The notes under the pieces were generated by a model that had not been told where the DNA came from, did not search any database, and was given only the letters and a program-made list of their open reading frames with translations. Positions 1-8,578 of a stretch of 40,871 nt of DNA are shown here, piece by piece. Location: the NCBI GenBank assembly GCA_003560595.1, contig PWKY01000052.1:1-40871 (forward strand). The letters run 5' to 3'. Every line of letters starts with the position of its first letter. Position 1 is the first letter of the stretch. The stretch is from Thermoplasmata archaeon (GTDB taxonomy: Archaea > Thermoplasmatota > Thermoplasmata > Halarchaeoplasmatales > Halarchaeoplasmataceae). The position numbers and the translations under genes are program-made.

Positions 1-22
1 ACATAAGATAGAAAGTGTTGCG

Positions 23-112
23 AAATATTTAAATATTTGTACGTACCCTGATTATTGGAATTCAGTTGGAATTCGATTGAAAATTAGTATTTCGCCATAA
101 TTAGTAACTAAT
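23..112. promoter_or_regulatory. AT-rich palindromes and a direct repeat at the left edge
   Basis: Positions 23-38 are a perfect 16-bp palindrome (AAATATTTAAATATTT), followed directly by GTACGTAC. TTGGAATTC occurs twice, at 55-63 and 66-74, an 11-bp or one-helical-turn spacing. ATTAGTAACTAAT at 100-112 is another inverted repeat. This resembles a promoter/operator region, perhaps for a gene left of the window as well as dnaG. No binding protein can be named. Confidence 0.35.
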
Positions 113-220
113 AATCACATTCACCCAATCAACAAATGCTGGTAATGATTCAGCTCAAATAAAACATAGAGTGGATAGGTTCCAACTGTTTTTCATAAAG
201 TAAGCATGAAGGTGTCAATA

Positions 221-1438
221 ATGAATATCGATCCGAGTACAACAAAATACATAATAAAAACTGAATTAGTAGCTAACGGCGTGGTTGAGAAACCCGATGT
301 TGTCGGCGCAATATTTGGACAATCTGAGGGACTTCTAGGTGATGAACTAGATCTGCGTGATCTCCAAAAGAGTGGAAGGATGGGACGTATAGAAGTAGAA
401 GTAAGTTCTTCCAAAGGAAAATCAACAGGTTCAATAATCCTCCCTTCAAGTCTTGATCTAGTAGAAACCTCAATATTGGCGGCAGCCTTGGAAACAATAG
501 ATAGAGTAGGTCCCTGTAAAGCTCAAATCACGGTTAAAGAGATAAGAGATGTAAGAGAATCCAAGAGAAGGAAGATAGTTGAAAGGGCCAAAGAATTGCT
601 TTCAGGTGTTATGGAAGAAGGTGATGTACCCCTTGGCAACATATCTGAGATGGTGCGGTCAGAAGTCCAAATGGAGGAGATATCCGATTTTGGAAAGGAC
701 CGACTTCCAGCTGGACCAAATGTTAAGGATTCTGATGCGATAATACTCGTTGAAGGAAGATCTGATGTATTGAATCTACTAAAATACGGGATAAAGAACT
801 CCATCGCAGTTGAAGGTACAAACATACCTGAATCAATCAAGAAGCTGTCTTCGGAAAGGGTTACGACTGCTTTCGTTGATGGAGATAGAGGAGGTCTTCT
901 CATACTGAAAGAACTGCTTGAAACCGCCGAGATAGATTACGTGGCACAGGCACCAGATAATACAGAAGTGGAAGAACTCACCCAAAAACAGATCATGAAG
1001 GGGCTTCGCAGTAAGATACCCATCGACCAGTATATAGAGATGTATGACTTAGATACTGGAAAGAGGGGAGAGCATAAAAAAAAGAGTTCGAAATCCCAGA
1101 AGAAGAAAGAGGTCAAGGAGGTAAAAGAAGAGGAGAGTACTGATTCTAAATCTAAACTCTTCAAATCGATCTTGTCAGATATCAAAGGAGATAAGAAGGC
1201 GATAATCTTGGATAACGACGGCAACAAACAGGATGAGATACCTACCCGTGATCTTAAGAATAAATTAAAAAAGGATAAATTCAAAGGATCAACAGTAGTT
1301 TTCGATGGAATAATCACCCAGCGTCTCGTCGATGTATCGTTAGATGCAGGTGTAACTACACTTGTTGCTAGGAGGATAGGTAACATCCCGAAACTACCCA
1401 CATCCATAGATCTGATCTCACAGGACCAGCTCGCATAA
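221..1438 (+). CDS. dnaG: Archaeal DnaG primase-like protein (TOPRIM domain)
   Basis: Archaeal DnaG, a TOPRIM-fold RNA polymerase that in several archaea is also a structural subunit of the RNA exosome. The N-terminal block carries the archaeal DnaG signature GAIFGQSEGLLGDELDLRDL (about residues 30-50). The TOPRIM core follows at about residues 170-245, with the glutamate of the ILVEGRSDV motif and the metal-binding acids of DGDRGG. A lysine/glutamate-rich linker near residues 285-310 separates it from a C-terminal domain. I chose the ATG at 221 because AAGGTG lies six bases upstream; an in-frame ATG at 206 would add five residues. The roughly 405-residue length is normal for the family. The gene is probably monocistronic, since a T-rich stretch follows it. 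Confidence 0.95.
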   Translation: MNIDPSTTKYIIKTELVANGVVEKPDVVGAIFGQSEGLLGDELDLRDLQKSGRMGRIEVEVSSSKGKSTGSIILPSSLDLVETSILAAALETIDRVGPCKAQITVKEIRDVRESKRRKIVERAKELLSGVMEEGDVPLGNISEMVRSEVQMEEISDFGKDRLPAGPNVKDSDAIILVEGRSDVLNLLKYGIKNSIAVEGTNIPESIKKLSSERVTTAFVDGDRGGLLILKELLETAEIDYVAQAPDNTEVEELTQKQIMKGLRSKIPIDQYIEMYDLDTGKRGEHKKKSSKSQKKKEVKEVKEEESTDSKSKLFKSILSDIKGDKKAIILDNDGNKQDEIPTRDLKNKLKKDKFKGSTVVFDGIITQRLVDVSLDAGVTTLVARRIGNIPKLPTSIDLISQDQLA

Positions 1439-1472
1439 ACCCTTTCTTCTTTTTTCCAGAATTTTTTTATAC
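1439..1472 (+). terminator. T-rich terminator of dnaG
   Basis: Immediately after the dnaG stop codon there are two T-rich runs (TTTCTTCTTTTTT and ATTTTTTT), the usual form of an archaeal intrinsic terminator, without a strong hairpin. The second run merges into the TATA element of the next gene. Confidence 0.5.
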
Positions 1473-1474
1473 TC
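1464..1474 (+). promoter_or_regulatory. TATA box of ppdK
   Basis: TTTTTTTATAC lies about 30 bases before the ATG at 1502 and no ribosome binding site precedes that ATG, so a leaderless or near-leaderless transcript is likely. Confidence 0.5.
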
Positions 1475-1501
1475 ATACCCTCCCTAGCCCCTTCGGTAAC
1501 T

Positions 1502-4102
1502 ATGACAAAGTACGTATATTCATTTGACGAAGGCAACAAAGAGATGAAAGAGCTTTTAGGTGGCAAGGGCGCAAACCTTGCACAGATGACATCTATCGGA
1601 TTGGAAGTACCCCCAGGTTTTATCGTCACTTCAGAGACCTGTTTAGAGTATTTAAAGGAAGATAAGCTCCCAGATCAAGTTGAAGAACAGATGAGAATAA
1701 AGATGGATGAGTTGGAAGAGAGTTCAGGTAAAAAATTTGGGGATCCTGGAGACCCATTGCTTGTTTCGGTTCGTTCAGGTGCTGCTATATCCATGCCTGG
1801 GATGATGGATACTATCCTTAATCTAGGATTAAACGACGACACATTAGAAGGATTGAAAGAACTAACTGACGAAAGGTTTGCATACGATAGTTACCGAAGA
1901 TTTTTAAATATGTTTGGTGAAGTAGTAAGAGGCATACCCCACTCTAAATTCGAGGAAAAAATGGATGAGGTTAAAGATGACCGAGGGGTAAAAAAGGATG
2001 TGGATTTGGATGCAAAAGCCATGAAAGAGGTGTGTGATAAGTATTATAGATTGGTAGGAGATGTTCCATCGGATCCTTGGAAACAGCTCCTAGAAGCCGT
2101 TAAATCGGTATTCAAATCATGGAACAATCGACGAGCTATAAAGTATAGGGAACTCAACAATGTTCCTCACGATATGGGTACTGCTGTAAATATACAAACC
2201 ATGGTCTTCGGCAATACTGGTGAATCATCGGGAAGCGGGGTCGCCTTCACTAGGAACCCGTCTACCGGTGAAAAAGAGGTATATGGAGAATTCTTGATGA
2301 ACGCCCAGGGTGAAGACGTGGTCGCAGGTATTAGAACACCTCTTCATCTAGACGAACTTAAAAAAATCATGCCTGAGATATACTCCCAGCTAAATTACGT
2401 TTGCAAGATACTAGAGAACGAGTACAGAGATATGCAGGATCTGGAATTTACCATAGAGGAAGGTAAACTATACATCCTTCAGACTAGGGACGGTAAGAGA
2501 ACGCCCAATGCTGCTGTTAAGATCGCACATGATATGGCTAAAGAAGATGTGATTACCAAAGAGGAAGCGATCATGCGGGTAACCGGAGACCAGATCGAGA
2601 AATTGCTGCATAAAAGCATAGATTCCAAGGCCGATACCGAGAAGATAGCCAAAGGGTTGAACGCTTCACCAGGAGCCGCATCGGGCTGTGTAGTGTTCAA
2701 CACCGACGAGGCAGCCCAGAGGGGTGATGCCGGGGAAGATATAATCCTGGTCCGACCGGAGACCACGCCGGATGACATACATGGTTTAGCCGCCTCTCGA
2801 GGCGTTCTGACCAGTCGAGGGGGTATGACCTCCCACGCAGCGGTAGTAGCCAGAGGTATGGGTCAACCATGCGTGGCCGGTGCTGAAGATATAAACATCG
2901 ATATCAAAAACCAACTTTTTACAGTGGGAGATGTCACAGTTCATAAAGATGACACCATCACCATCGACGGTACCACTGGTGAAGTCATACTGGGCGAGGC
3001 ACCCCTGGTTGAACCTGATTTTTCTTTAGAGTTTCAGGAGATGCTCCTATGGGCCGACGATATAAGAGATATGGGTGTCAGGATGAACGCCGATACGCCG
3101 GAAGACGCTAAAAAGGGCTTGGAATTCGGCGCCGAGGGCATCGGTCTTTGTAGGACTGAACACATGTTCTTCGACGCTGAACGTCTAGGTGCGGTGCATG
3201 AGATGATAATCGCTGAGTCAAAAGAAGATAGGCATAAGGCCCTGGATAAGATCGTACCCTACCAAAAAGAGGATTTCTTCGGGATATTCAAGGTGATGGA
3301 CGGCTACCCGCTCATCATACGACTACTGGACCCTCCACTTCACGAGTTCGCACCTACCGACAAAGAGTCGCAGAAAAAGCTCGCTGAGCGTACGGGGATG
3401 GATCCAGCGGAGATACGTAAGAAAGTCGGGAAACTAAAGGAAGCTAATCCCATGTTAGGACACCGCGGCTGTCGTCTGGGGATCATCTATCCCGAGATCT
3501 ACCGCATGCAGGTTAGAGCCATCCTGGAAGCCGCTGTAGAGGCCAAGGAGGAGGGTGTGGAGGTTAAGCCAAGGATAATGATACCTCTCATCGGTCATGT
3601 TAACGAATTGAAGTTTTTAAAGGACGAAGTAGTGGGACCCACCGCTGAGAAAGTATTTTCCGAGAAGAAAGATAAAGTCAAATTCAAGGTAGGTACTATG
3701 ATAGAGATACCTAGAGCCGCTTTGACCGCCGATGAGATAGCAGAGGAGGCTGAGTTCTTGTCCTTCGGGACAAACGATCTAACACAGATGACCTTTGGAT
3801 TCAGTAGAGACGACGTAGGTACCTTCGTACCCAGCTACATAGAACAAGGTATACTGAACGAAGATCCCTTCCAGGTATTGGATGAAGGGGGAGTAGGCAT
3901 CCTTGTTGATACTGCGGTAAAGGATGGTAAAAATGTCAATAAAAAACTAAGCACGGGCATCTGTGGAGAACACGGTGGTGAGCCGAAGTCCATCAAGTTC
4001 TCTTATCGAGCGGGGTTAGATTACGTGAGCTGTTCTCCATACCGTGTGCCGATCGCAAGGATATCAGCAGCCCAAGCTAAGATCGAGTCGGATCTTTCCT
4101 GA
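1502..4102 (+). CDS. ppdK: Pyruvate, phosphate dikinase
   Basis: Reversibly converts pyruvate, ATP and phosphate to PEP, AMP and pyrophosphate, linking glycolysis and gluconeogenesis in the cytosol. The 866 residues hold the full architecture: an N-terminal ATP-grasp domain (GGKGANLAQM near residue 20, VSVRSGAAISMPGMMDT near residue 85), the central phosphohistidine domain (GGMTSHAAVVARGMGQPC near residue 440, with the catalytic His), and the C-terminal PEP/pyruvate-binding TIM barrel (GLCRTEHMFF, and the catalytic Cys in STGICGEHGG near residue 825). Length and motifs are complete, so it should be active. The 3' end overlaps the convergent acetyltransferase gene by 26 bases. The second half looks richer in G+C than the first. 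Confidence 0.97.
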   Translation: MTKYVYSFDEGNKEMKELLGGKGANLAQMTSIGLEVPPGFIVTSETCLEYLKEDKLPDQVEEQMRIKMDELEESSGKKFGDPGDPLLVSVRSGAAISMPGMMDTILNLGLNDDTLEGLKELTDERFAYDSYRRFLNMFGEVVRGIPHSKFEEKMDEVKDDRGVKKDVDLDAKAMKEVCDKYYRLVGDVPSDPWKQLLEAVKSVFKSWNNRRAIKYRELNNVPHDMGTAVNIQTMVFGNTGESSGSGVAFTRNPSTGEKEVYGEFLMNAQGEDVVAGIRTPLHLDELKKIMPEIYSQLNYVCKILENEYRDMQDLEFTIEEGKLYILQTRDGKRTPNAAVKIAHDMAKEDVITKEEAIMRVTGDQIEKLLHKSIDSKADTEKIAKGLNASPGAASGCVVFNTDEAAQRGDAGEDIILVRPETTPDDIHGLAASRGVLTSRGGMTSHAAVVARGMGQPCVAGAEDINIDIKNQLFTVGDVTVHKDDTITIDGTTGEVILGEAPLVEPDFSLEFQEMLLWADDIRDMGVRMNADTPEDAKKGLEFGAEGIGLCRTEHMFFDAERLGAVHEMIIAESKEDRHKALDKIVPYQKEDFFGIFKVMDGYPLIIRLLDPPLHEFAPTDKESQKKLAERTGMDPAEIRKKVGKLKEANPMLGHRGCRLGIIYPEIYRMQVRAILEAAVEAKEEGVEVKPRIMIPLIGHVNELKFLKDEVVGPTAEKVFSEKKDKVKFKVGTMIEIPRAALTADEIAEEAEFLSFGTNDLTQMTFGFSRDDVGTFVPSYIEQGILNEDPFQVLDEGGVGILVDTAVKDGKNVNKKLSTGICGEHGGEPKSIKFSYRAGLDYVSCSPYRVPIARISAAQAKIESDLS

Positions 4103-4499
4103 AACGTATATGGGTAGGTCGGTATCCGATGTGTTCGTAAAAACGCTGTATGCTCGGATTCTCAACGTTTAGATGTACAGATGCCGACTTTCCCTCGGGA
4201 ACCACCCTTTCCATGAGCTCCAGGCCGATACCCATTTTACGATGGCTCGTTTCTACCGCAAGATGGGCTATATGGAAGTCTTCGAAGAAAGGAGTGTATG
4301 CACCTGCTACAGCACCTACTAACCTTTTCCCTTCATAAGCGCCCACAACTCTGCCTTTTTCAAAACAGTATTTTACATCACCCCTAAGTTCTTCTTCGGA
4401 GATATAGTGATGGAGATACGAATAAAGTAGTTTTACGTATTCATCCATCTTTTCAGGCTCAGTTTCATGAGCATCAACGTACACCAATTCTTCAGTCAT
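4077..4499 (-). CDS. GNAT-family N-acetyltransferase
   Basis: Small GNAT acyltransferase of about 140 residues, predicted to transfer an acetyl group from acetyl-CoA to an amine. The acetyl-CoA binding motif A is visible as HLAVETSHRKMGIGLELMERV (R/Q-x-x-G-x-G/A type), preceded by the beta strand LVGAVAGAY and followed by the motif-B-like segment VHLNVENPSIQRFYEHIGYR. The ATG at 4499 overlaps the end of the DUF1611 gene by eight bases, which implies translational coupling; an upstream in-frame start at 4526 is less likely. It is the last gene of a three-gene operon with a PLP enzyme and a DUF1611 protein, so its substrate may be their amino-acid product (inference). It could instead be a protein N-acetyltransferase. 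Confidence 0.85.
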   Translation of the reverse strand: MTEELVYVDAHETEPEKMDEYVKLLYSYLHHYISEEELRGDVKYCFEKGRVVGAYEGKRLVGAVAGAYTPFFEDFHIAHLAVETSHRKMGIGLELMERVVPEGKSASVHLNVENPSIQRFYEHIGYRPTHIRFRKDPTRS

Positions 4500-5553
4500 G
4501 GATAAGGAACCTTTTTTCAATAGCATCCACTATCTTTTTCGGACCATGTACCAATACGTCGGAGGCAGGTAGACCGTATTTATCCTCATATCGTTCTACC
4601 CATTCATCAGGATCGATGCCGTTCTCGTGATTGATAGTGATAGCGAAGATCGAATCAGGGTAGAAGAATTCAACAGTCTCCCACTCAGCTTCAAGGTTGG
4701 GTGGGGGAAAGTTCGGCAGCCCGTCGAGATGCTCACGACCCGGCGCGTGCTGAATTATCACACCATGTGGGTGACATCCTTTCAGTAGTGCTAGAGGGAC
4801 TCCTCCCTGTGGATGTGTAATGCAGGCTTGCCCTTCGATTATCACTATATCTGCATCTTGAGATGCTTTCCACACTTCGTGCTCCACCTTTCCGCTGAGA
4901 AAATCACCTTTGACAGCGTCCAGCGGAGTGCCGTACTTGGCACCCTGCATAAGCCCGGTCTGACCGGTTGCTACAAAAGCGGGATTGTATCCCCTTCTTT
5001 TCAGCTCCTTGTAGATCTCTACACATGTGGTCCGTTTACCGATGGCACAATCCGTACCCACTAGATGTATACGAGGTGGTAGTCCGTCAATCCTTATCTT
5101 ACCTGAGATAAAGTAAGATTCATCAACAGGCTTTCTCACGTCCCATATCTCTACATTACATTCCTTAGCTTTCTGCACAAATTCCTTATCATCGGTGAGA
5201 TATTCTTGCGTTCCAGTGACTATATCCATTCCATGCTCCATGGCGCTTAGGAATATATCCTTATGTTCATATGGAAACGCGCCACCGTCTCTAGCTATAC
5301 CATTTATAAAGGCTCTCGGCTTTTTATCGATCTTTCCCAGAGCCTCTTCTAGGGTGGAAAATATAGGTATCTCTTCTTCTACGTCATCCAGGACCTCATG
5401 AACATAGTCATTTATTTGGTCGCTGTCTATTACCCCTAATATCTCGTATTTCGGTGAGAACCTGACTAGCCCATTAGCGGTCTTTCCGTCCAATCCCCCG
5501 AATTCTCCTTCAGCGAATATTAGCGCTGGTCTCCTTTCTTTGATTCCGAACAT
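4492..5553 (-). CDS. DUF1611 family P-loop protein (DgcN-like)
   Basis: 353-residue DUF1611 protein with an N-terminal Rossmann-like domain and a C-terminal P-loop domain. The nucleotide-binding loop is GTDCAIGKRTT near residue 165, and family-typical segments EGQACITHPQGG and HAPGREHLDGLP follow. Bacterial relatives include DgcN, described as acting in D-glutamate utilisation as an N-acyltransferase; other members are uncharacterised. I chose the ATG at 5553 because AGGTG precedes it; the GTG at 5562 lies inside that binding site. The gene overlaps the upstream PLP gene by 44 bases and the downstream GNAT gene by eight, so the three are certainly co-transcribed. Its role is probably an ATP-dependent or acyl-transfer step on a small amino acid or peptide; the substrate is unknown. 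Confidence 0.85.
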   Translation of the reverse strand: MFGIKERRPALIFAEGEFGGLDGKTANGLVRFSPKYEILGVIDSDQINDYVHEVLDDVEEEIPIFSTLEEALGKIDKKPRAFINGIARDGGAFPYEHKDIFLSAMEHGMDIVTGTQEYLTDDKEFVQKAKECNVEIWDVRKPVDESYFISGKIRIDGLPPRIHLVGTDCAIGKRTTCVEIYKELKRRGYNPAFVATGQTGLMQGAKYGTPLDAVKGDFLSGKVEHEVWKASQDADIVIIEGQACITHPQGGVPLALLKGCHPHGVIIQHAPGREHLDGLPNFPPPNLEAEWETVEFFYPDSIFAITINHENGIDPDEWVERYEDKYGLPASDVLVHGPKKIVDAIEKRFLIHD

Positions 5554-6484
5554 TTTTAACACCTGATGTAAGTACTACTACGTGTTTCCCCATTACTTCA
5601 TCATACTCTAAAAATCTTTTCAAACCACCTAAAGCGGCAGCTGAAGCCGGGAGTGCTTCTACGTTCTCTTCTTTAAGTAGTTTTTGATAATACAACAATT
5701 CTTCGTCGGTCAGTCCAACTGCGATCCCTTTGGTATCATATATTGCATTTAATGCCTCCTGTCCATCGTAGGCATGCCAATTCAACAAAGGTTCGTTGAC
5801 TTCTGTTTCATGAATGTCCTCTGGAGAGAGGTCCTCCATCTCCTGTAGTCCCTTCGAGAAACTCTCGATCACAGCATTATTTCCTTTGCTTGAAGCACCT
5901 ATCATCCTGGGTATATCTTTAGCACGGTGCTTATGCCAGAGTAATCTGTATCCAAGGTGGATACCGGCCATAGTTGTTCCATTGCCGACTGGTACAGAGA
6001 TAGATGCCGGCGTTTCACCCAATTGCTGCTGTATCTCATCGGATATGTCCACGTAGGCGACCAAAGAGGTCGGTGTATTTTTGTTGCCTGGATTTGCATC
6101 GTACCAGCCTCTTTCATCAGCCATCCTTCTGCTGGCCATGACCGTCTCCTCATAACCTCCTTCGACGGTGTGAACTTCGGCTCCGTATTCCTTTAGATAA
6201 GAACGGCAGCTACCAGAGTAATTTTTAGGTATAAATACTACACATCGTAGTGATGATTTACAGGCTACGAATGATATGGCAACACCATAATTCCCACATG
6301 AACCCACGGTGATTGTATCATAGTTCCTAATGATCGCATCATCCACGTGCTGTATCGCAAGACGGTCCTTATGGGTGCCGGTTGGATTTTCTCCTTCCAA
6401 TTTTAAATAAAGCTCTTCAGCCCCTAATTTTCTTCCCAACTTATGAGCAGGTATCATCGATGTATTACCGATTCCATAGGTCAT
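5510..6484 (-). CDS. Threonine synthase-like PLP-dependent enzyme (fold type II)
   Basis: 324-residue fold-type-II PLP enzyme of the threonine synthase / diaminopropionate ammonia-lyase group. The start MTYGIGNTS matches the conserved GNTPL opening of the fold, so 6484 is kept. The PLP Schiff-base lysine is in NPTGTHKDRLA near residue 39, the substrate loop is SCGNYGVA near residue 80, and the glycine-rich phosphate-binding loop is PVGNGTTMAG near residue 165. It is shorter than classical threonine synthases and lacks their N-terminal domain. The threonine biosynthesis genes that would support ThrC are absent here; instead it is locked in an operon with DUF1611 and GNAT proteins. A lyase, racemase or beta-replacement reaction on an amino acid is equally possible. 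Confidence 0.8.
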   Translation of the reverse strand: MTYGIGNTSMIPAHKLGRKLGAEELYLKLEGENPTGTHKDRLAIQHVDDAIIRNYDTITVGSCGNYGVAISFVACKSSLRCVVFIPKNYSGSCRSYLKEYGAEVHTVEGGYEETVMASRRMADERGWYDANPGNKNTPTSLVAYVDISDEIQQQLGETPASISVPVGNGTTMAGIHLGYRLLWHKHRAKDIPRMIGASSKGNNAVIESFSKGLQEMEDLSPEDIHETEVNEPLLNWHAYDGQEALNAIYDTKGIAVGLTDEELLYYQKLLKEENVEALPASAAALGGLKRFLEYDEVMGKHVVVLTSGVKNVRNQRKETSANIR

Positions 6485-6536
6485 ATGACTATGATATAAA
6501 GGCTATTTGTTTTAAGTTTTCACCTTAATGATCTTC

Positions 6537-7943
6537 TCAAAGCAATCCAAATATTAGAGTTAACATGATGATACCGAACACACCTACTATAATCCCATTG
6601 ATCAACATATCCTTCATATCGATAACGTCCTGGCCATAGGCGATGGCGTTAGGTGGAGTACTGACAGGTAAAGCCATAGCCATAGAACAGGAAAGGGCGA
6701 TCGCCGCCATTATGGATACAGTAGCTCCTAGATCCATTCCAACTATGATCATGATCGGTGCCATCACTGCCGCAGTTGCAGTGTTGCTCATGAAACTCGA
6801 GAGGATGACAGCGAGGCTCGTGAATACCACGATAACCATGATCATCCCTAAAGCATGGTGATCTATTTGACTTACTATCCAACTAGCAAGTCCTGTAGAA
6901 TCTATGGCGTTACCCAAGGATAATCCACCGCCCATCAACAACAGCACATTCCAGTTAAGCTTGGCTAGGTCATCTTTATCTAGTAACCCTGTGCTGAAAA
7001 AGATGACTGCCGGTATCAAAGCGATGATACCGGCCGATTTAAATAGATTATCCACCACCGATACGGATGATGTTAACCACAGTGCAACGGTTAAAGAAAA
7101 TACCAACAACACGAATAACTGTTTTTTTGTGAATCCTTTAGTACTGCTGTGATCCAGCTTTATGTTTAATTTTTTAAGAGAAGGTTTATAAGAGTAATAA
7201 AGTAAGAAATAAGTAAACAGAAGCATTATCATGGTTAAGGGTAGTGCTATTATCATCCATTCCAAGAAGGTTATATTTACTGGTGTAAATCCTTCCCGGG
7301 CAGTAGCTAATTCATTTATTATTATAGCATTTGGCGGTGTTCCTATGGGGGTGGCCATACCACCTATATTTGCTGCGAAGGGGATACCAAGCATCATAGC
7401 TTTGGTGAATTTTTCTTCCTTGGGTATCTGCGTGTATATCGGTATCGCTAATGCAACCATCAGCGCGGTGGTGGCGGTATTTGACATCCACATGGACAAG
7501 AAAGCTGTTATACCCATCAATCCCAATAAAACACCTTTTGGAGACTTACCGAACCTCTGAAGCATCTCCTTAGCCAGCTTTATATCCACGTTATATCGTT
7601 GTAAAGCAGCTGCCAGAACGAAACCACCGAAGAACAGAGCGATGATCGTGTTGAAAAAGGGTGCTAGGGCTTGATTTGGACTAACGACCTCCTCACTTAT
7701 GAACATGACCTGAAGTAAAACGATCACCAAGGATGTTGCGTAAAGGGGTATTGCTTCTGTGATCCAAAATAAAGCGGCCACAAGAAGGATGCCCAGAGCA
7801 GCATTCATGTTGTTGTCTAGACCGTTTATATCTAAAATGAAAGGTAAAATGAACAATATCACCGCGAGTACAAACACTATGATCCTCTTTTCGTTCAACC
7901 AGTGCTCTTCTGTGTCGAGGTTAGCTCCCTCATCTTGCTTCAT
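6537..7943 (-). CDS. DASS (SLC13) family sodium/anion symporter
   Basis: 468-residue divalent anion:sodium symporter with about 11 membrane helices in the cytoplasmic membrane. The inverted-repeat family hallmarks are both present: SNTATTALM with PIGTPPNAII in the first half, and SNTATAAVM with PVSTPPNAIAYG in the second, which form the two sodium/substrate-binding loops. Family substrates are C4-dicarboxylates, citrate or sulfate; the sequence does not decide which. The ATG at 7943 is preceded by AGGTG at proper spacing, with a TATA-like AACATATATACT further upstream. The gene stands alone between unrelated same-strand genes. Confidence 0.93.
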   Translation of the reverse strand: MKQDEGANLDTEEHWLNEKRIIVFVLAVILFILPFILDINGLDNNMNAALGILLVAALFWITEAIPLYATSLVIVLLQVMFISEEVVSPNQALAPFFNTIIALFFGGFVLAAALQRYNVDIKLAKEMLQRFGKSPKGVLLGLMGITAFLSMWMSNTATTALMVALAIPIYTQIPKEEKFTKAMMLGIPFAANIGGMATPIGTPPNAIIINELATAREGFTPVNITFLEWMIIALPLTMIMLLFTYFLLYYSYKPSLKKLNIKLDHSSTKGFTKKQLFVLLVFSLTVALWLTSSVSVVDNLFKSAGIIALIPAVIFFSTGLLDKDDLAKLNWNVLLLMGGGLSLGNAIDSTGLASWIVSQIDHHALGMIMVIVVFTSLAVILSSFMSNTATAAVMAPIMIIVGMDLGATVSIMAAIALSCSMAMALPVSTPPNAIAYGQDVIDMKDMLINGIIVGVFGIIMLTLIFGLL

Positions 7944-8078
7944 TTTGGCACCTATAGTCCTGCGCTATATTGAGGGAGTATATATGTTTTATTGGTTTTT
8001 CGAAGGATTTTATAATCCCAGGAATACACATACATTATATTTTTAAAAAAATAAAAAAGAAAGGGTTTGATAAAAGGT

Positions 8079-8495
8079 TCACCATTGATCGTCGTCTTGC
8101 TCCTGTTGTGGTGGTTGCTGCTGTTGCGGTGGCTGCTGGTACTGCTGTTGTGGTGGCTGCTGATACTGCTGTTGTTGGTATGGTTGCTGCTGGTATTGCT
8201 GTTGTGGTGGTTGCTGCATCTTTTTGCGCTGTACTTCATCCATACTCGGTCTGACGACTAACCATATCACCAAACCAATAAGGCCGGCTACCAAACCAAC
8301 TATGAGCCAAAGAACTGCATTTTCTTCTCTCTTCTGGGCATCCTTGTACATCCAGATACCGACTCCGATCCAGATTATGATCGGAATTATCCAGATGAAA
8401 CAAAAAGCACCGGCACACCAGCCTGGGGCGAAGTCCCATTCTAAGTCTTCTGCTCCAGCGATTGCATAGTTTATAGCTTTCGTTATTTGATACAT
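8079..8495 (-). CDS. Small membrane protein with Gln/Pro-rich tail
   Basis: 138-residue protein of unknown function. After about 30 residues there are two hydrophobic helices (about residues 30-50 and 62-82) separated by the short basic loop KDAQKREEN, a layout resembling the PLDc_N hairpin found in small bacterial and archaeal membrane proteins. From about residue 93 onward the chain is almost only Q, P and Y in imperfect QQYQQPPQ units, ending in the acidic DDDQW. The tail is likely disordered and cytosolic or extracellular depending on topology, which I cannot fix. A binding site GGGGTAAG lies before the ATG and a TATA box (TATTATATATG) is near 8532-8545. It appears to be a single-gene unit. 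Confidence 0.75.
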   Translation of the reverse strand: MYQITKAINYAIAGAEDLEWDFAPGWCAGAFCFIWIIPIIIWIGVGIWMYKDAQKREENAVLWLIVGLVAGLIGLVIWLVVRPSMDEVQRKKMQQPPQQQYQQQPYQQQQYQQPPQQQYQQPPQQQQPPQQEQDDDQW

Positions 8496-8578
8496 TTTCT
8501 TACCCCTGTTCTGGGGCTAGATATGATTAAACATATATAATACTTTCCAACATAGCTAGCTAATTTAACAACGAGTTA

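Noticed and set aside
5510-6484. Firm assignment as threonine synthase (thrC)
   Set aside because: The active-site motifs are shared across fold-type-II enzymes and the operon context does not concern threonine synthesis.
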